From contig CAWKAJ010000001.1 of the NCBI GenBank assembly GCA_963847595.1, positions 434,001-498,000 of the forward strand: a stretch of 64,000 nt of DNA, given 5' to 3'. The notes under the pieces were generated by a model, which had not been told where the DNA came from, searched no databases, and was given only the letters and a program-made list of their open reading frames with translations. Shown here piece by piece: positions 17,363-26,318 of the stretch; position 1 is the first letter of the stretch; every line of letters begins with the position of its first letter. This DNA is from JACWAE01 sp963847595 (lineage in GTDB: Bacteria; Chloroflexota; Dehalococcoidia; SZUA-161). The position numbers and the translations under genes were made by a program.

Positions 17363-20023
17363 TCACTGACCTTCAGAAATTATCGGTATCTCAACCACAA
17401 AGGCGGCACCTTCGCCAGGTTTGCTCCTGGCGTATATTCGGCCGCCATGCGCTTGGATGATTCCGTAGCACACGCTAAGTCCCAGGCCCGTGCCTTTGCC
17501 TATTTCCTTGGTAGTGAAGAAAGGATCGAATATCCTTTCAAGGTTCTCTTTTAGAATGCCTGGCCCGTCATCGGTAAAAGTTATTTGGATCACCCCGTCT
17601 ACCCACTGGGTCTCGACAAGAAGTCTTCCCCTGCCGTGAGCCTCTATCATAGCCTGTTCTGCATTAATGATAATATTTACGAATACCTGCTGCATCTGGA
17701 AAAAGTCAGCCATCGTCTTCGGCAGGTCAGCGGCAAAATCCACAACAGGCTCAATATTGTTCACCTTCATCTGATGAGCGTGCATCTCCAGGGTCTTCTG
17801 TATAACTTCATTAATCGAGATAAGGTGTTTCTCAGGCTCATGCCTGCGGGCAAAGGAAAGTAAGTTCTGGGTTATTTTGGCAGCGCGTTGAGCCTCTCTG
17901 TAGACGATGCCCAAATCGTTCTTCATGGTCTCATCCAGGTCATTCCTTGATGTGAAAAGCTGGGCAAAACCCTGTATCGCCGCTAACGGGTTGTTCAATT
18001 CATGGGCGACACCTGCTGCCAGCTCACCTACTGCTGCCAACCGTCCAGCAAGGAGGAGTTCCTCCTCCAGCTTTTGCCTCTCCTCCTCCATTCGCTTCTC
18101 CTTAGTGACGTCTCTCAATGAAAGCAGAACCGCGACTCTTCCCTGAAATTCAATCCTTGTAGCAAGGGCGCTTACCCATATTTCTCTACTGTCCTTCGTC
18201 TTCGCTCTAACATCGTATCTCTGACGCCGCTCCCGCTGATATAGGTCTTCGGCAAATCCCTTTATAGCTATCTCTCTGTCCTCAGGGTAGATAAAATCAA
18301 GTAGGTTCACCCCGACTGCGTCGTGGAGCACGGGATCGAATCCAAACATCAGCGCAAAACGCCTGTTGCCAAAGACGACCTTCAGCGTCTCGGCATCGAC
18401 AACGATGATGCTATCATGCGTACTCTCCAACAAGATTAGATAGCCTTGCTCTCTTTGGCGAAGCTGTCTCTCCATGTCTTTCCGCTTCGTGATGTCACGA
18501 GCGATGCCCTGTACGCTAACAGGCTTATCTCCCTCGAGGATGAGCCTGGTGCTGACCTCAAGAAGTACGCGGTGGCCGTCCTTGGCTGCAATCTCTATCT
18601 CATATTGGGTCGAGCCTCCTGGATTAACCTTGCGAGACGTCATCTTGCGAGCGAGTTCCAGAGACTCTGGTGTGAGGACTTGGGAGATGTTCATGCCCAA
18701 GATTTCGTCGCGCATGTAGCCGATGACCTGTTCGCCTGCCTTATTGATTGAGGTGAAATTACCAGCCATGTCATGAGTGTAGATGATGTCATTGGCCTTT
18801 TCTACTAGTTCGCGATAGCGCTCCTCGCTCTGGCGTAGCGCCTCCTCGATCTGCTTGCGCTCAGTGATGTCTCGGCCCACGGAAAGCACAGCGACTACCT
18901 TCCCATCAGCAACCAAAGGGGATGCTGGGCTGAGCTCGCCATACCTTCTTGATCCATCCTTGGTAATGAATATGTATTCGCCTGTGGTCACGCGCTCGCC
19001 TTCCAGTGTGTGCAAGGCGTTTGATAGGGCAAGTTCGAGGCATTCCGGAGCTAATATGTTGAGATCGGTGAATCGTTTGCCGATCAGCTCTTCTGGCGAG
19101 TATCCCAGCATCTGCTTCACGGACGGCGACATACTCAGAATCCGAAATTCACGGTTGTATGAGAAGATAACATCTGAAACGTTCTCAAAGTGCAGCCGAT
19201 ACTTTTCTTCACTCTCGCGCAGTGCTTCCTCAGCCTTCTTGCGCTCGGTGATATCACGGGTTACGCCTTGAATCCCGATGAGCTTCCCTTGCTTATCACG
19301 CTGGAGTGATATCATAACCTCTGTCCAGAAGGTGGAGCCATCCTTGTGTACATGCTCCAGCAACACAGAGCGGTGTGAATCTTGCGAATTTGCTCCCTTC
19401 CTGGTCATTTCTTCATTGATTACTTTGCGGGCGATCTCAGCAGAATCTGGAGTAAGCAGTTCTCTAATCTTGAGTGCCATTATCTCATCTACTGAATAAC
19501 CAAACAGGCGCTTGGCTGAAGGGCTGATATAGGTTATTCGTCCCTTCATGTCGATGGTCCAGATGGTGTCTGCTGCGTTGTCAGCGAGTAGGCGGTAACG
19601 CGATTCACTCTCGCGCAATGCCACTCCAAAGTGTTGCCGCTCAATAGCGTAGCGCAGGGAACGCACCAATAAGTCTCTGTCTATGCTTCCTTTGACCAGA
19701 TAATCCTGTGCACCCTCCTGCACTGCATTGATCGCAACCGCCTCGTCGCTGAGGCCGCTCAACACCACGACCGGCACTTTGGGTGCTTGCGCACATATCT
19801 TGTTGAGGCCCTCAAGACCATGGCTGTCCGGCAGCGAGAGATCCAGTAGAATCACGTCAATGTTGCCTTGAACAAGTCGAGCCAGCCCGGTCGAGAGGCG
19901 GGCAGCATGTTTCAGGTCAAATGAAGCGCCTTCTCTTGCATCGAGCAATTCTCTAATCAGGCGGGCATCCCCGGGATTATCCTCTATCAGCAATATTCTG
20001 ATTTTTTCACCTTCCACTTCCAT
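17363..20023 (-). CDS. Multi-PAS hybrid sensor histidine kinase
   Basis: In domain order, this protein of about 886 residues has a receiver (about 8-125: IEDNPGDARLI, phospho-Asp in DVILLDLSLPD), four PAS/PAC repeats (about 140-265, 268-390, 393-515, 520-645, each ending VxRDITERK-like), a HisKA box (GELAAGVAHELNNPLAAIQG, phospho-His) and HATPase_c (DDGPGILKENLERIFDPFF, then GTGLGLSVC). No membrane segment is seen, so it should sense cytoplasmic signals or redox cofactors. The N-terminal receiver means it sits inside a phosphorelay. I prefer ATG 20023; the two GTG codons before it are alternatives. It is the first gene of a pair with the short response regulator. Confidence 0.9.
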   Translation of the reverse strand: MEVEGEKIRILLIEDNPGDARLIRELLDAREGASFDLKHAARLSTGLARLVQGNIDVILLDLSLPDSHGLEGLNKICAQAPKVPVVVLSGLSDEAVAINAVQEGAQDYLVKGSIDRDLLVRSLRYAIERQHFGVALRESESRYRLLADNAADTIWTIDMKGRITYISPSAKRLFGYSVDEIMALKIRELLTPDSAEIARKVINEEMTRKGANSQDSHRSVLLEHVHKDGSTFWTEVMISLQRDKQGKLIGIQGVTRDITERKKAEEALRESEEKYRLHFENVSDVIFSYNREFRILSMSPSVKQMLGYSPEELIGKRFTDLNILAPECLELALSNALHTLEGERVTTGEYIFITKDGSRRYGELSPASPLVADGKVVAVLSVGRDITERKQIEEALRQSEERYRELVEKANDIIYTHDMAGNFTSINKAGEQVIGYMRDEILGMNISQVLTPESLELARKMTSRKVNPGGSTQYEIEIAAKDGHRVLLEVSTRLILEGDKPVSVQGIARDITKRKDMERQLRQREQGYLILLESTHDSIIVVDAETLKVVFGNRRFALMFGFDPVLHDAVGVNLLDFIYPEDREIAIKGFAEDLYQRERRQRYDVRAKTKDSREIWVSALATRIEFQGRVAVLLSLRDVTKEKRMEEERQKLEEELLLAGRLAAVGELAAGVAHELNNPLAAIQGFAQLFTSRNDLDETMKNDLGIVYREAQRAAKITQNLLSFARRHEPEKHLISINEVIQKTLEMHAHQMKVNNIEPVVDFAADLPKTMADFFQMQQVFVNIIINAEQAMIEAHGRGRLLVETQWVDGVIQITFTDDGPGILKENLERIFDPFFTTKEIGKGTGLGLSVCYGIIQAHGGRIYARSKPGEGAAFVVEIPIISEGQ

Positions 20024-20029
20024 CACCAC

Positions 20030-20591
20030 CTGGAGGCAGCTTTGCGACAGCTCGCCTCATAATTCGCCCCCTGTTAAGATATAAATAGCCCAATTATCAT
20101 GCTCAAACACTAGTGCATATACAATAACCTCTGCAATAGTTATTTTGGGTGGTTATTGATGGGGAAATAGTACCGTAAACGTTAAAAGAGAAATGAGGCG
20201 AACAGAGATGGCCCGGAGCCAAAGCTCCAGTGCGTGATACTTGCTGAGAGCAGATTTTGTGCACAAAGAGACGTAGATTGAACCAATGATAACAATCACT
20301 CTTTTTGTTGAGAGGGCAGCTAGGGTGATGCATCGGAAGAAAATTCATTATCTTCCGTCGTTGGATCAATTCATAGAGGATATGGCGGCGAAGGGGTTGG
20401 AAAATATCGAACAATCATCCGCAATAGTAGAGCATCCTAAGTCATTTCCTTAGCTCGTGTTATCCAAAGCGTGTTGCCTTCTATAAACACCTCAGGGTAG
20501 ATAACAGCACTGTGAGAGGAAAGAACCGCTTGCCATCCAGGATATTTAATGTATAATTCGAGCTTGAATACTTACTTGGAGGAGGAGTTAA
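20030..20591. other. Divergent intergenic region between kinase and MarR regulator
   Basis: No convincing gene. It contains the MarR promoter at 20530-20557 and should contain the kinase promoter near the left side, where I see no clear boxes. Confidence 0.35.
20530..20557 (+). promoter_or_regulatory. Promoter of the MarR-family gene
   Basis: TTGCCA (20530-20535), a 16-bp spacer and a perfect TATAAT (20552-20557) precede the MarR start by 34 bp, with GGAGGAGG between. This is one of the cleaner promoters in the window. Confidence 0.65.
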
Positions 20592-21113
20592 ATGGCGCCT
20601 GATGTTTATGACTTAGAGTTTACTGACGCAGCCCTTACAACGTACATGGTGCTTCGCCAAGCGTGGCTTGCGGTCAACAGAGTAGCTGAGGCTAGGCTTG
20701 CCAAGGTGGGATTGACACCCGAAAAATTATTTGTACTGTGGGCCTGTAGAGACTATCCTGACACTTTGATTCCTGCGGAGATAGCTCGCATCGTCCATCG
20801 AGAGAATCAGACCATTGCAGGTTTGCTGAACAGGATGGAAAAGGAAGGTCTTGTCCAACGGATACCAAAGCGTAAGGGGCATCCCTTCACTGAGGTCAAG
20901 ATGACTGCTAAAGGCGAAAAACTGTTAGCAGACGGGCTTCCCGTATTTCGGTCCGTAGTGTCCGATTTGATGTCCGATATGCCAGTGAAGAAGCAGAAAG
21001 AATGTCAGGAGTGGCACAGAGCGGTTAGAGACAAAGCACTTGACAAGTTGCACCTAGAGGCAAAGCGACCAACTGAAAGCGTGACAGGGAAGCCCATAAC
21101 ACTCAAGTGGTAG
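20592..21113 (+). CDS. MarR-family transcriptional regulator
   Basis: This 173-residue protein has the MarR winged helix. LTPEKLFVLWACRDYPDTLIPAEIA and HRENQTIAGLLNRMEKEGLVQR form the recognition helix and wing approach, and KMTAKGEKLLADG is the wing-to-dimer helix. A long N-terminal dimerisation helix (LTTYMVLRQAWLAVNRVAEA) precedes it. The C-terminal tail is longer than in minimal MarR proteins. It has a strong GGAGGAGG ribosome site and its own promoter. No target operon is adjacent: the next gene is a transposase on the other strand. MarR proteins usually respond to small phenolic or oxidative ligands; the ligand here is unknown. Confidence 0.85.
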   Translation: MAPDVYDLEFTDAALTTYMVLRQAWLAVNRVAEARLAKVGLTPEKLFVLWACRDYPDTLIPAEIARIVHRENQTIAGLLNRMEKEGLVQRIPKRKGHPFTEVKMTAKGEKLLADGLPVFRSVVSDLMSDMPVKKQKECQEWHRAVRDKALDKLHLEAKRPTESVTGKPITLKW

Positions 21114-21587
21114 GAAGCATCCCCACGCCGCCTTACATTGTCAGGTCATAAAGGTTCAGAGATATACCTGCCCAATTACCTTCAAGGATAGCATGAAGCG
21201 CTACAGAGCTCTGTTGGGGTAGCGGATTGCGTGTCTGTGCAGTTACTACAACTTTCGCGGTTTCATGCGTATCAATGGACAAAAAGCCATTCGGTGTAAT
21301 TCGTCCAACAACATACTATATTTTTTAGTCAATGACTCCAGTATGATATCGCCTCTGTTTTATCTTCACATCGGTGGGCAGACCCCAGCCCCTTTTTACC
21401 TGGCTCCCAACTTAGCTGTTAGATACGGGTTCATCCGCCTGGGCGGAGTCCCATCATACCTCATACGGGTTTGGCCAGGAAGGCAGGGGCACCATGTTGT
21501 GCACACGGGTTTGCTCTAATGAGCTCCCAAAACTGACAGCGGCGTCTCCCTGCCCACCCTGATGCAATTACAATAACCTCCAATATT
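21114..21587. other. Region between MarR gene and IS110 transposase
   Basis: No credible gene. A short repeated phrase, ATACGGGTT, occurs near 21423 and 21465. This region probably includes the non-coding end of the IS110 element, but IS110 elements lack clear terminal inverted repeats and the boundary cannot be set by eye. Confidence 0.3.
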
Positions 21588-22859
21588 CTAGACTGCTACC
21601 AGCGTTGGTTCTGGTTTTGAAATCTGGTAATAAGTTTGATTCTTCACCATGGCAAATGCCAGACGAAACAACCTGTTGAGTGCTGCTCCCACGATCTCCC
21701 TTCCATTAAGGGGATTGGCATGCGCCGGCCGCTCACGCATCTGCTTGGCCCAGGCACGAAAATCCGAATTCAGTCGTAGCATAGGAATAACTGATGTCCA
21801 GGCACAGTATCTCAATACCGGACGCCCTTGCTTGCTCATTGGAGTATGGCTACCTCGTTTCCCTGCTGATTCTGATTCGGTAGGATTACTGCCAGCCATC
21901 TTTATCATTTGTTTCGCGGTCCGGTATAATTTGAAGCAACCAAGTTCTGCCAGTAATCCGGCCACAGCAATATAATTGAGTCCCCTTATGGACAGCAGGT
22001 ATTTCCCTTCCTCTGTCTCATCCACCAGACTGATCAGCGTCCTCTCTATGATACAAATGTGCTCTCTAATGAGCTTGAGTTTCTCTACCAGGAATGAAAT
22101 CTCCGAGGATATCGACCAGGCGCCTGCCGCAATTCCGATTGACACTCTCGCCATATGACTAAGCTCTCTCAGTTTCTTTCGCATAAGGCGGCCCTGATGC
22201 TGGGCTTTAATTGTAGCCACAAATTCCTCCTCCGTCATCCCGGCAATCACACTGGGGATAGCGCATGTGGAGAGTACACTCAGAGCCGTCAAACCACAGG
22301 GATCTTTAAAGACCAGAGTGAACTCAGGGAAAAGCGCATCCAGAAGCCCTTTTATTAGGTTGATTATTCTGGTCCTTTCCTTGACCAACCGGCGATAGGC
22401 ATTATGGGCGGTGCGCAGTTCAGCGTAAACTCCCTGCGGGATTGTGCTCTCAGTAAACTCCCCGGTACATAAGAGCTGCGCTGCTACCTCACTATCGCGA
22501 TAGTCATTCTTTCTCCGATTGAGATCCTTCCCTTCCCGCCTCCGCTTCAAGGTAAACTGGTTGATGAAACGAAAGGGAATGCCTTGCTCATCCAGAAAAT
22601 AGGCGATATTTCGCCAATAGTGGCCTCCTGTCTCGATAGCGAACATGATGCCTCGGCAACTGTATTTCACCATTTCCGTGTTGGCTCGGCGTAACATGGT
22701 TTCCAGCCCTTCTCTGGTATTATCGAACTTGAATTTGTCTCGGGTGGTGAAATCTTGAGTAATAGCCACTGCTGCATGCCTCTTTTTGTGAGGGTCAACT
22801 CCTATGATCAGGTATCCCTGGGGCACTTGCTTTAGTTTCCAGGCTGCGGTACTCTTCAT
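21588..22859 (-). mobile_element. IS110-family transposase
   Basis: This 423-residue DEDD transposase has the N-terminal RuvC-like domain beginning LIIGVDPHKKRHAAVAI (first catalytic Asp), with NDYRDSEVAAQLL contributing later acidic residues. The C-terminal Transposase_20 domain starts LLSIRGLNYIAVAGLLAELG and contains the conserved serine region (AGSNPTESESAGKRG). Known IS110 elements make a bridge RNA from their non-coding ends, so the flanks at 21.1-21.6 and 22.9-23.3 kb are where such an RNA would be encoded. The frame is intact and full length, so the element may be active. Confidence 0.9.
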
Positions 22860-23291
22860 TTGTGATGGCTCCTTCTTCTTTAGATTTGGTGTTTATAAGC
22901 TGCACCGTTCTATTGTAGCTGGAGTCATCACCATTTGTTATTCAATATACTAATTCTGACAATTGTGCAATCTCGCTACGTTAGACAGTTACTCAAAATG
23001 TAAGGTCAAGGAAACAAATTTTTGTTACCTAACCTCAAATACGGTTCGATTGACGCAACCTTCCTCGCTTTTACTAGTCATGCCTTAGGGGGCCCAGCCA
23101 GTCAACAAAAGGGACTTTCAGCATAGACTACTCTGGCCCCGGTAGTTATCCTAATGGAATGCCGTAGCGGGTTTCTACGCACAAATTCATGTTGTTCTGA
23201 GAATGAGTAGTTTACCATCTCGTGCGTAAAATGCGGCTAGCCGTTACCCCGCTATTCTCCCTCTGTTAGCAAAGTGTTAGCAAGAATTCCT
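22860..23291. other. IS110 5' flank, possible bridge-RNA region
   Basis: No gene. This side lies upstream of the transposase and could include the IS110 left non-coding end. I cannot fold it reliably by eye and see no long perfect stem. Confidence 0.25.
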
Positions 23292-24668
23292 CTACACCGT
23301 AGAAGACTGACGGTGAACCGGGGATTCGATTTTGGGTCGTCGCTGCGCCTTTTCATCCAAGTGATAATACTTCATATGCGGCTTGTTTCGGAAAATCACC
23401 GCACTTTCCCTGAGATGCGGCTTCTTATTATTTCTGACGGAGAGTTGCTCCCACTGCTGACCGGGCACTCGCCGAAGGCAACTCATCACCGTCACTTCTT
23501 CAAGTGACCAGCCGCATCTAGAGCCAATGTCGGCTATAATCAGATCCACTGGTAACTCAATCCCAGCATATGCGGACGTAGACACCACAATCCATAGGCT
23601 TGCGTCTGGACTAGCCAAAGACTTCAAGACCATCAATACCTGTCTCATGTCTTCGAAATAAGCTTGAATCATTGTTGGAATACGCTTGTTCCACAGTTCG
23701 TCAGAGTGCGCTCCGACCTCCGACAAAATCGCTGTAAGCAATGGACTTAGCTCTAGACCCTGAGGGATAGTCCAATTAGCCTGGACGTGCGACCTCACCG
23801 TTCTCAATCTGATTTCACCTAACTCTTTCTGGGACCTCACAAAACCGACCAGAAACAACTCCGGCCTATACACGTCCGTGTAGTCGAACGAATTGAGGTA
23901 TGGAGGAGATGTGACACACAATTTGAAAGACCTCCCATTAAGTGCCGTACCATCCAGCGTCCGTGAGTCCGCAACGCTAATCCGTGTATTCGGCTTGTGC
24001 ATCGGACTAGATTCCAGGTCTTCCTTCACTATCTCAATACGGTCTTGAAACGCTTCACAGAAGTCGCGTTCCCCAAACTTCTTGCTCTTCCAGTCGGGTC
24101 GATATCTCAGGCATTTTCCGTCTTTGACCGCATTGCAGACATCCATTGCACTGCCAACTAAACACAACCGAAGTAGATCCCTGACTGCCCTGTCAATTCC
24201 AACCGTTGCCTTCCATCCACCCTCGAAGGCGCTCAGTACCTCACGATTAAACAGCCACTTGTCGCAGTTGCAGCCCTCCGAGAAAGTTGAAAACTTGTCC
24301 AGCCTGGAACAACCTCCACTTTTTGCCCCGTCAAGTACAGTCTTGGCATATTTGACCAAAGTGTCACCGCGACACGACAGGAGTTTACTTTTCGCGACAA
24401 ATGCTAGAAAAGGATTGACCTCAAATCCAGCGGCCGCATATCCTTCGCTGGCAGCCGTAACAGGAGTCGTACCCCCACCGCAGAACACATCCACAATCAG
24501 GTCGCCCTTGCTGCATTCACTTTCTTGCAATGCCCGCCTCACCATGTCAGGGGAAAATGCTTCTTTGACAAAATACCATCGATGCCTTGGATGAGCCAAT
24601 GTATCGAGAGCATTCGCAATGCCAGCATTTTTATTCTGTGAGATTGCGACTTCCATTAAATCGACCAT
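23292..24668 (-). CDS. DNA methyltransferase, SPPY (cytosine-N4-like) type, last gene of an ABC-3C-like operon
   Basis: In this 458-residue protein the AdoMet loop LIVDVFCGGGTTPVTAA is at about residues 57-73. The catalytic box VTSPPYLNSFDYTD, with the ELFLVGF context, lies near residue 270. SPPY is usual for cytosine-N4 methylases, and the order I to IV fits the alpha/gamma layout. Between them is a cysteine-bearing helical insert that may recognise the target. The start overlaps the previous gene: ATG 24668 overlaps by 13 bp, and ATG 24656 would form TAATG with the stop. It is the fourth gene of the ABC ATPase operon, so it probably marks self DNA for the nuclease beside it. Confidence 0.85.
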   Translation of the reverse strand: MVDLMEVAISQNKNAGIANALDTLAHPRHRWYFVKEAFSPDMVRRALQESECSKGDLIVDVFCGGGTTPVTAASEGYAAAGFEVNPFLAFVAKSKLLSCRGDTLVKYAKTVLDGAKSGGCSRLDKFSTFSEGCNCDKWLFNREVLSAFEGGWKATVGIDRAVRDLLRLCLVGSAMDVCNAVKDGKCLRYRPDWKSKKFGERDFCEAFQDRIEIVKEDLESSPMHKPNTRISVADSRTLDGTALNGRSFKLCVTSPPYLNSFDYTDVYRPELFLVGFVRSQKELGEIRLRTVRSHVQANWTIPQGLELSPLLTAILSEVGAHSDELWNKRIPTMIQAYFEDMRQVLMVLKSLASPDASLWIVVSTSAYAGIELPVDLIIADIGSRCGWSLEEVTVMSCLRRVPGQQWEQLSVRNNKKPHLRESAVIFRNKPHMKYYHLDEKAQRRPKIESPVHRQSSTV

Positions 24669-25759
24669 CTGGGCTCAGCGAACATTCTTATCGGTTCTTC
24701 GAAATCCGTACGATCTCTGTGATACGCTGGCTCATACGTTATCTCTTGATCCTGATACCAAAGCCCGTTCTCTCGATCTATTGATATGCGTCCATCATAC
24801 AAGTTCCTTCGTCGGCCATCGATGACGACCAGGTAACCCCGTCGCAGATGAAGAGGAGTTCGTTGATACGCCTCATCAATGTACTCGGCAAGCTGTCTCG
24901 CTCCGGTATTCGCCCGCGCCGGTCCATGGTCGGCAGTTCTATGTCCATCCGGCGCCACTGATTTCCCAAGCCATTTGACCTCTATCAGGGCGATCCTATT
25001 GCAAAGCATCCAGGTGATTTTGATATCCACAGGGTGTGTTTCGTCCACGTTCTGCTCCTGAGCCACCTCCGTTTCACGTAGAACGGCGTTTAAGAACTGG
25101 GCTAGTGACTTGCGCATCGCTTCTTCTGGTCCATGCACGAAGAACAGCCTTGGGCCAACACCCCCACCCTGCCAGCTATGGGAAAGGATCTCGCAGTTGC
25201 AGGTCCTCACGATGCGCCTCTTATAGTCCTCCAGTGCATCTCTTAATTCACTGAAGGTTGGTACACTAAATATACTTGCATATCCTGCATACGGATTTGG
25301 AATCTCACAAGTCTCTCCCCTAATCACGAAAGCGTCCTGCCTATTCCGATACACGTACACAATGGCCTCTTCTGACAGCAATTTCAGGTCTAATTCAGCA
25401 TTCCTCGCGTATCTCAGAGATCGGTCCGAGCAGACCTCAACACTCAAAGAATCCGCTTCATTCTGCAAAGGACATTCCTGTGCAGCATAAGCTATGTCTC
25501 TCAGGCTTGGCCAATCATCCTTGATGACTGACGTTATATCTACTGACCCGAAAACGATGATTGACCCTTTGACGACGTCAGGGTCTACATGCCGATATAG
25601 GTCATGTAGAATCTCTAGCAGGCTTCGAAGTGCTGCTACACCATCATCCCCATATGATTGCCCGATCTGAAACGCATATAGGTGGTCTACCAATTCCCTA
25701 ACCTTTGCCGGGTTTATCTCAATTGGCATTATTTTCACCAAACTCCTGTTCGCAGACAT
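24656..25759 (-). CDS. Putative PD-(D/E)XK nuclease of the ABC-3C-like operon
   Basis: This protein has 367 residues (357 if it starts at ATG 25729, which follows AGGAG at a long 13-bp spacing). Residues about 255-280 read PVDIKITWMLCNRIALIEVKWLGKS, giving D...(13)...E-V-K, the PD-(D/E)XK catalytic core. RQLAEYIDEAYQ follows, like the helix that supports the Lys in these folds. The N-terminal 200 residues are unrecognised. It overlaps both neighbours, indicating tight coupling with the middle component and the methyltransferase. It is the likely effector of the system. An alternative is a structural CTD-like component with a degenerate nuclease fold. Confidence 0.65.
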   Translation of the reverse strand: MSANRSLVKIMPIEINPAKVRELVDHLYAFQIGQSYGDDGVAALRSLLEILHDLYRHVDPDVVKGSIIVFGSVDITSVIKDDWPSLRDIAYAAQECPLQNEADSLSVEVCSDRSLRYARNAELDLKLLSEEAIVYVYRNRQDAFVIRGETCEIPNPYAGYASIFSVPTFSELRDALEDYKRRIVRTCNCEILSHSWQGGGVGPRLFFVHGPEEAMRKSLAQFLNAVLRETEVAQEQNVDETHPVDIKITWMLCNRIALIEVKWLGKSVAPDGHRTADHGPARANTGARQLAEYIDEAYQRTPLHLRRGYLVVIDGRRRNLYDGRISIDRENGLWYQDQEITYEPAYHRDRTDFEEPIRMFAEPRWSI

Positions 25760-26318
25760 AAGTCAACCATACAACTGCAGGTATCATCAATTCGGTGGTC
25801 TCAACACCGATTATTGAACTCAACACACTAAATTGCCGGTAAATGTCGCTCACCTCGCCTTCACCAAATAGCAGGGAACTCTGCCCAAGTTGCACTGAGC
25901 TGCGGATTTCAGGCTCAAGAGATATGGCCTTCCTGATCATCCCCACCGGCATGGTCAGCGTCGTTGAACACGCTCCCTCGATGAACAACTCCCTGTCTCT
26001 GTTCTGAGAAAAAGTCATCAGGACCTCGTACTCCTTCTTGCCAGGCGCGTTTACTTCCAAATAGTTATTCTGGTTAATGACGCAGTTTCTACCTGAGAGG
26101 GTAGCTAACTCCTCGTCAAGGTCAGCGCTGAACGGGTATCCAGATTTTGTCACTGAGAAAGAGTATCCCCACCACGAAACAGGCAACTTCTTGTAAAGCG
26201 ATAACAAGCACGATAAATAGGCGAACAGATGAATCTCAGCCGTAGATGCATTGCCAAACCTTCTTTGAAGTCGTTCACAGATAGCAAGGCAGTCGAAGTA
26301 AGCATATGGATTAGCCAT
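25719..26318 (-). CDS. ABC-3C-like middle component
   Basis: About 199 residues from ATG 26318, which has AAGGAGG at good spacing. Its first bases overlap the ABC gene stop by 8 bp; an upstream start at 26351 has no such site. The sequence STAEIHLFAYLSCLLSLYKK, then PVSWWGYSFSVTKSGYPFS, then DLDEELATL fits the winged-helix middle component (MC) of three-component ABC systems as I remember the family: 'E.hLfaYL.cLl.ly...pvs.WgY.F..t..G.Pfs'. In those systems the MC links an SMC/Rad50-like ATPase to an effector. The gene order here (ATPase, MC, effector) agrees. A profile search would settle it. Confidence 0.6.
   Translation of the reverse strand: MANPYAYFDCLAICERLQRRFGNASTAEIHLFAYLSCLLSLYKKLPVSWWGYSFSVTKSGYPFSADLDEELATLSGRNCVINQNNYLEVNAPGKKEYEVLMTFSQNRDRELFIEGACSTTLTMPVGMIRKAISLEPEIRSSVQLGQSSLLFGEGEVSDIYRQFSVLSSIIGVETTELMIPAVVWLTYVCEQEFGENNAN

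Noticed and set aside
20103..20414. 103-residue minus-strand frame
   Set aside because: No motif and no ribosome site, and its composition looks random.
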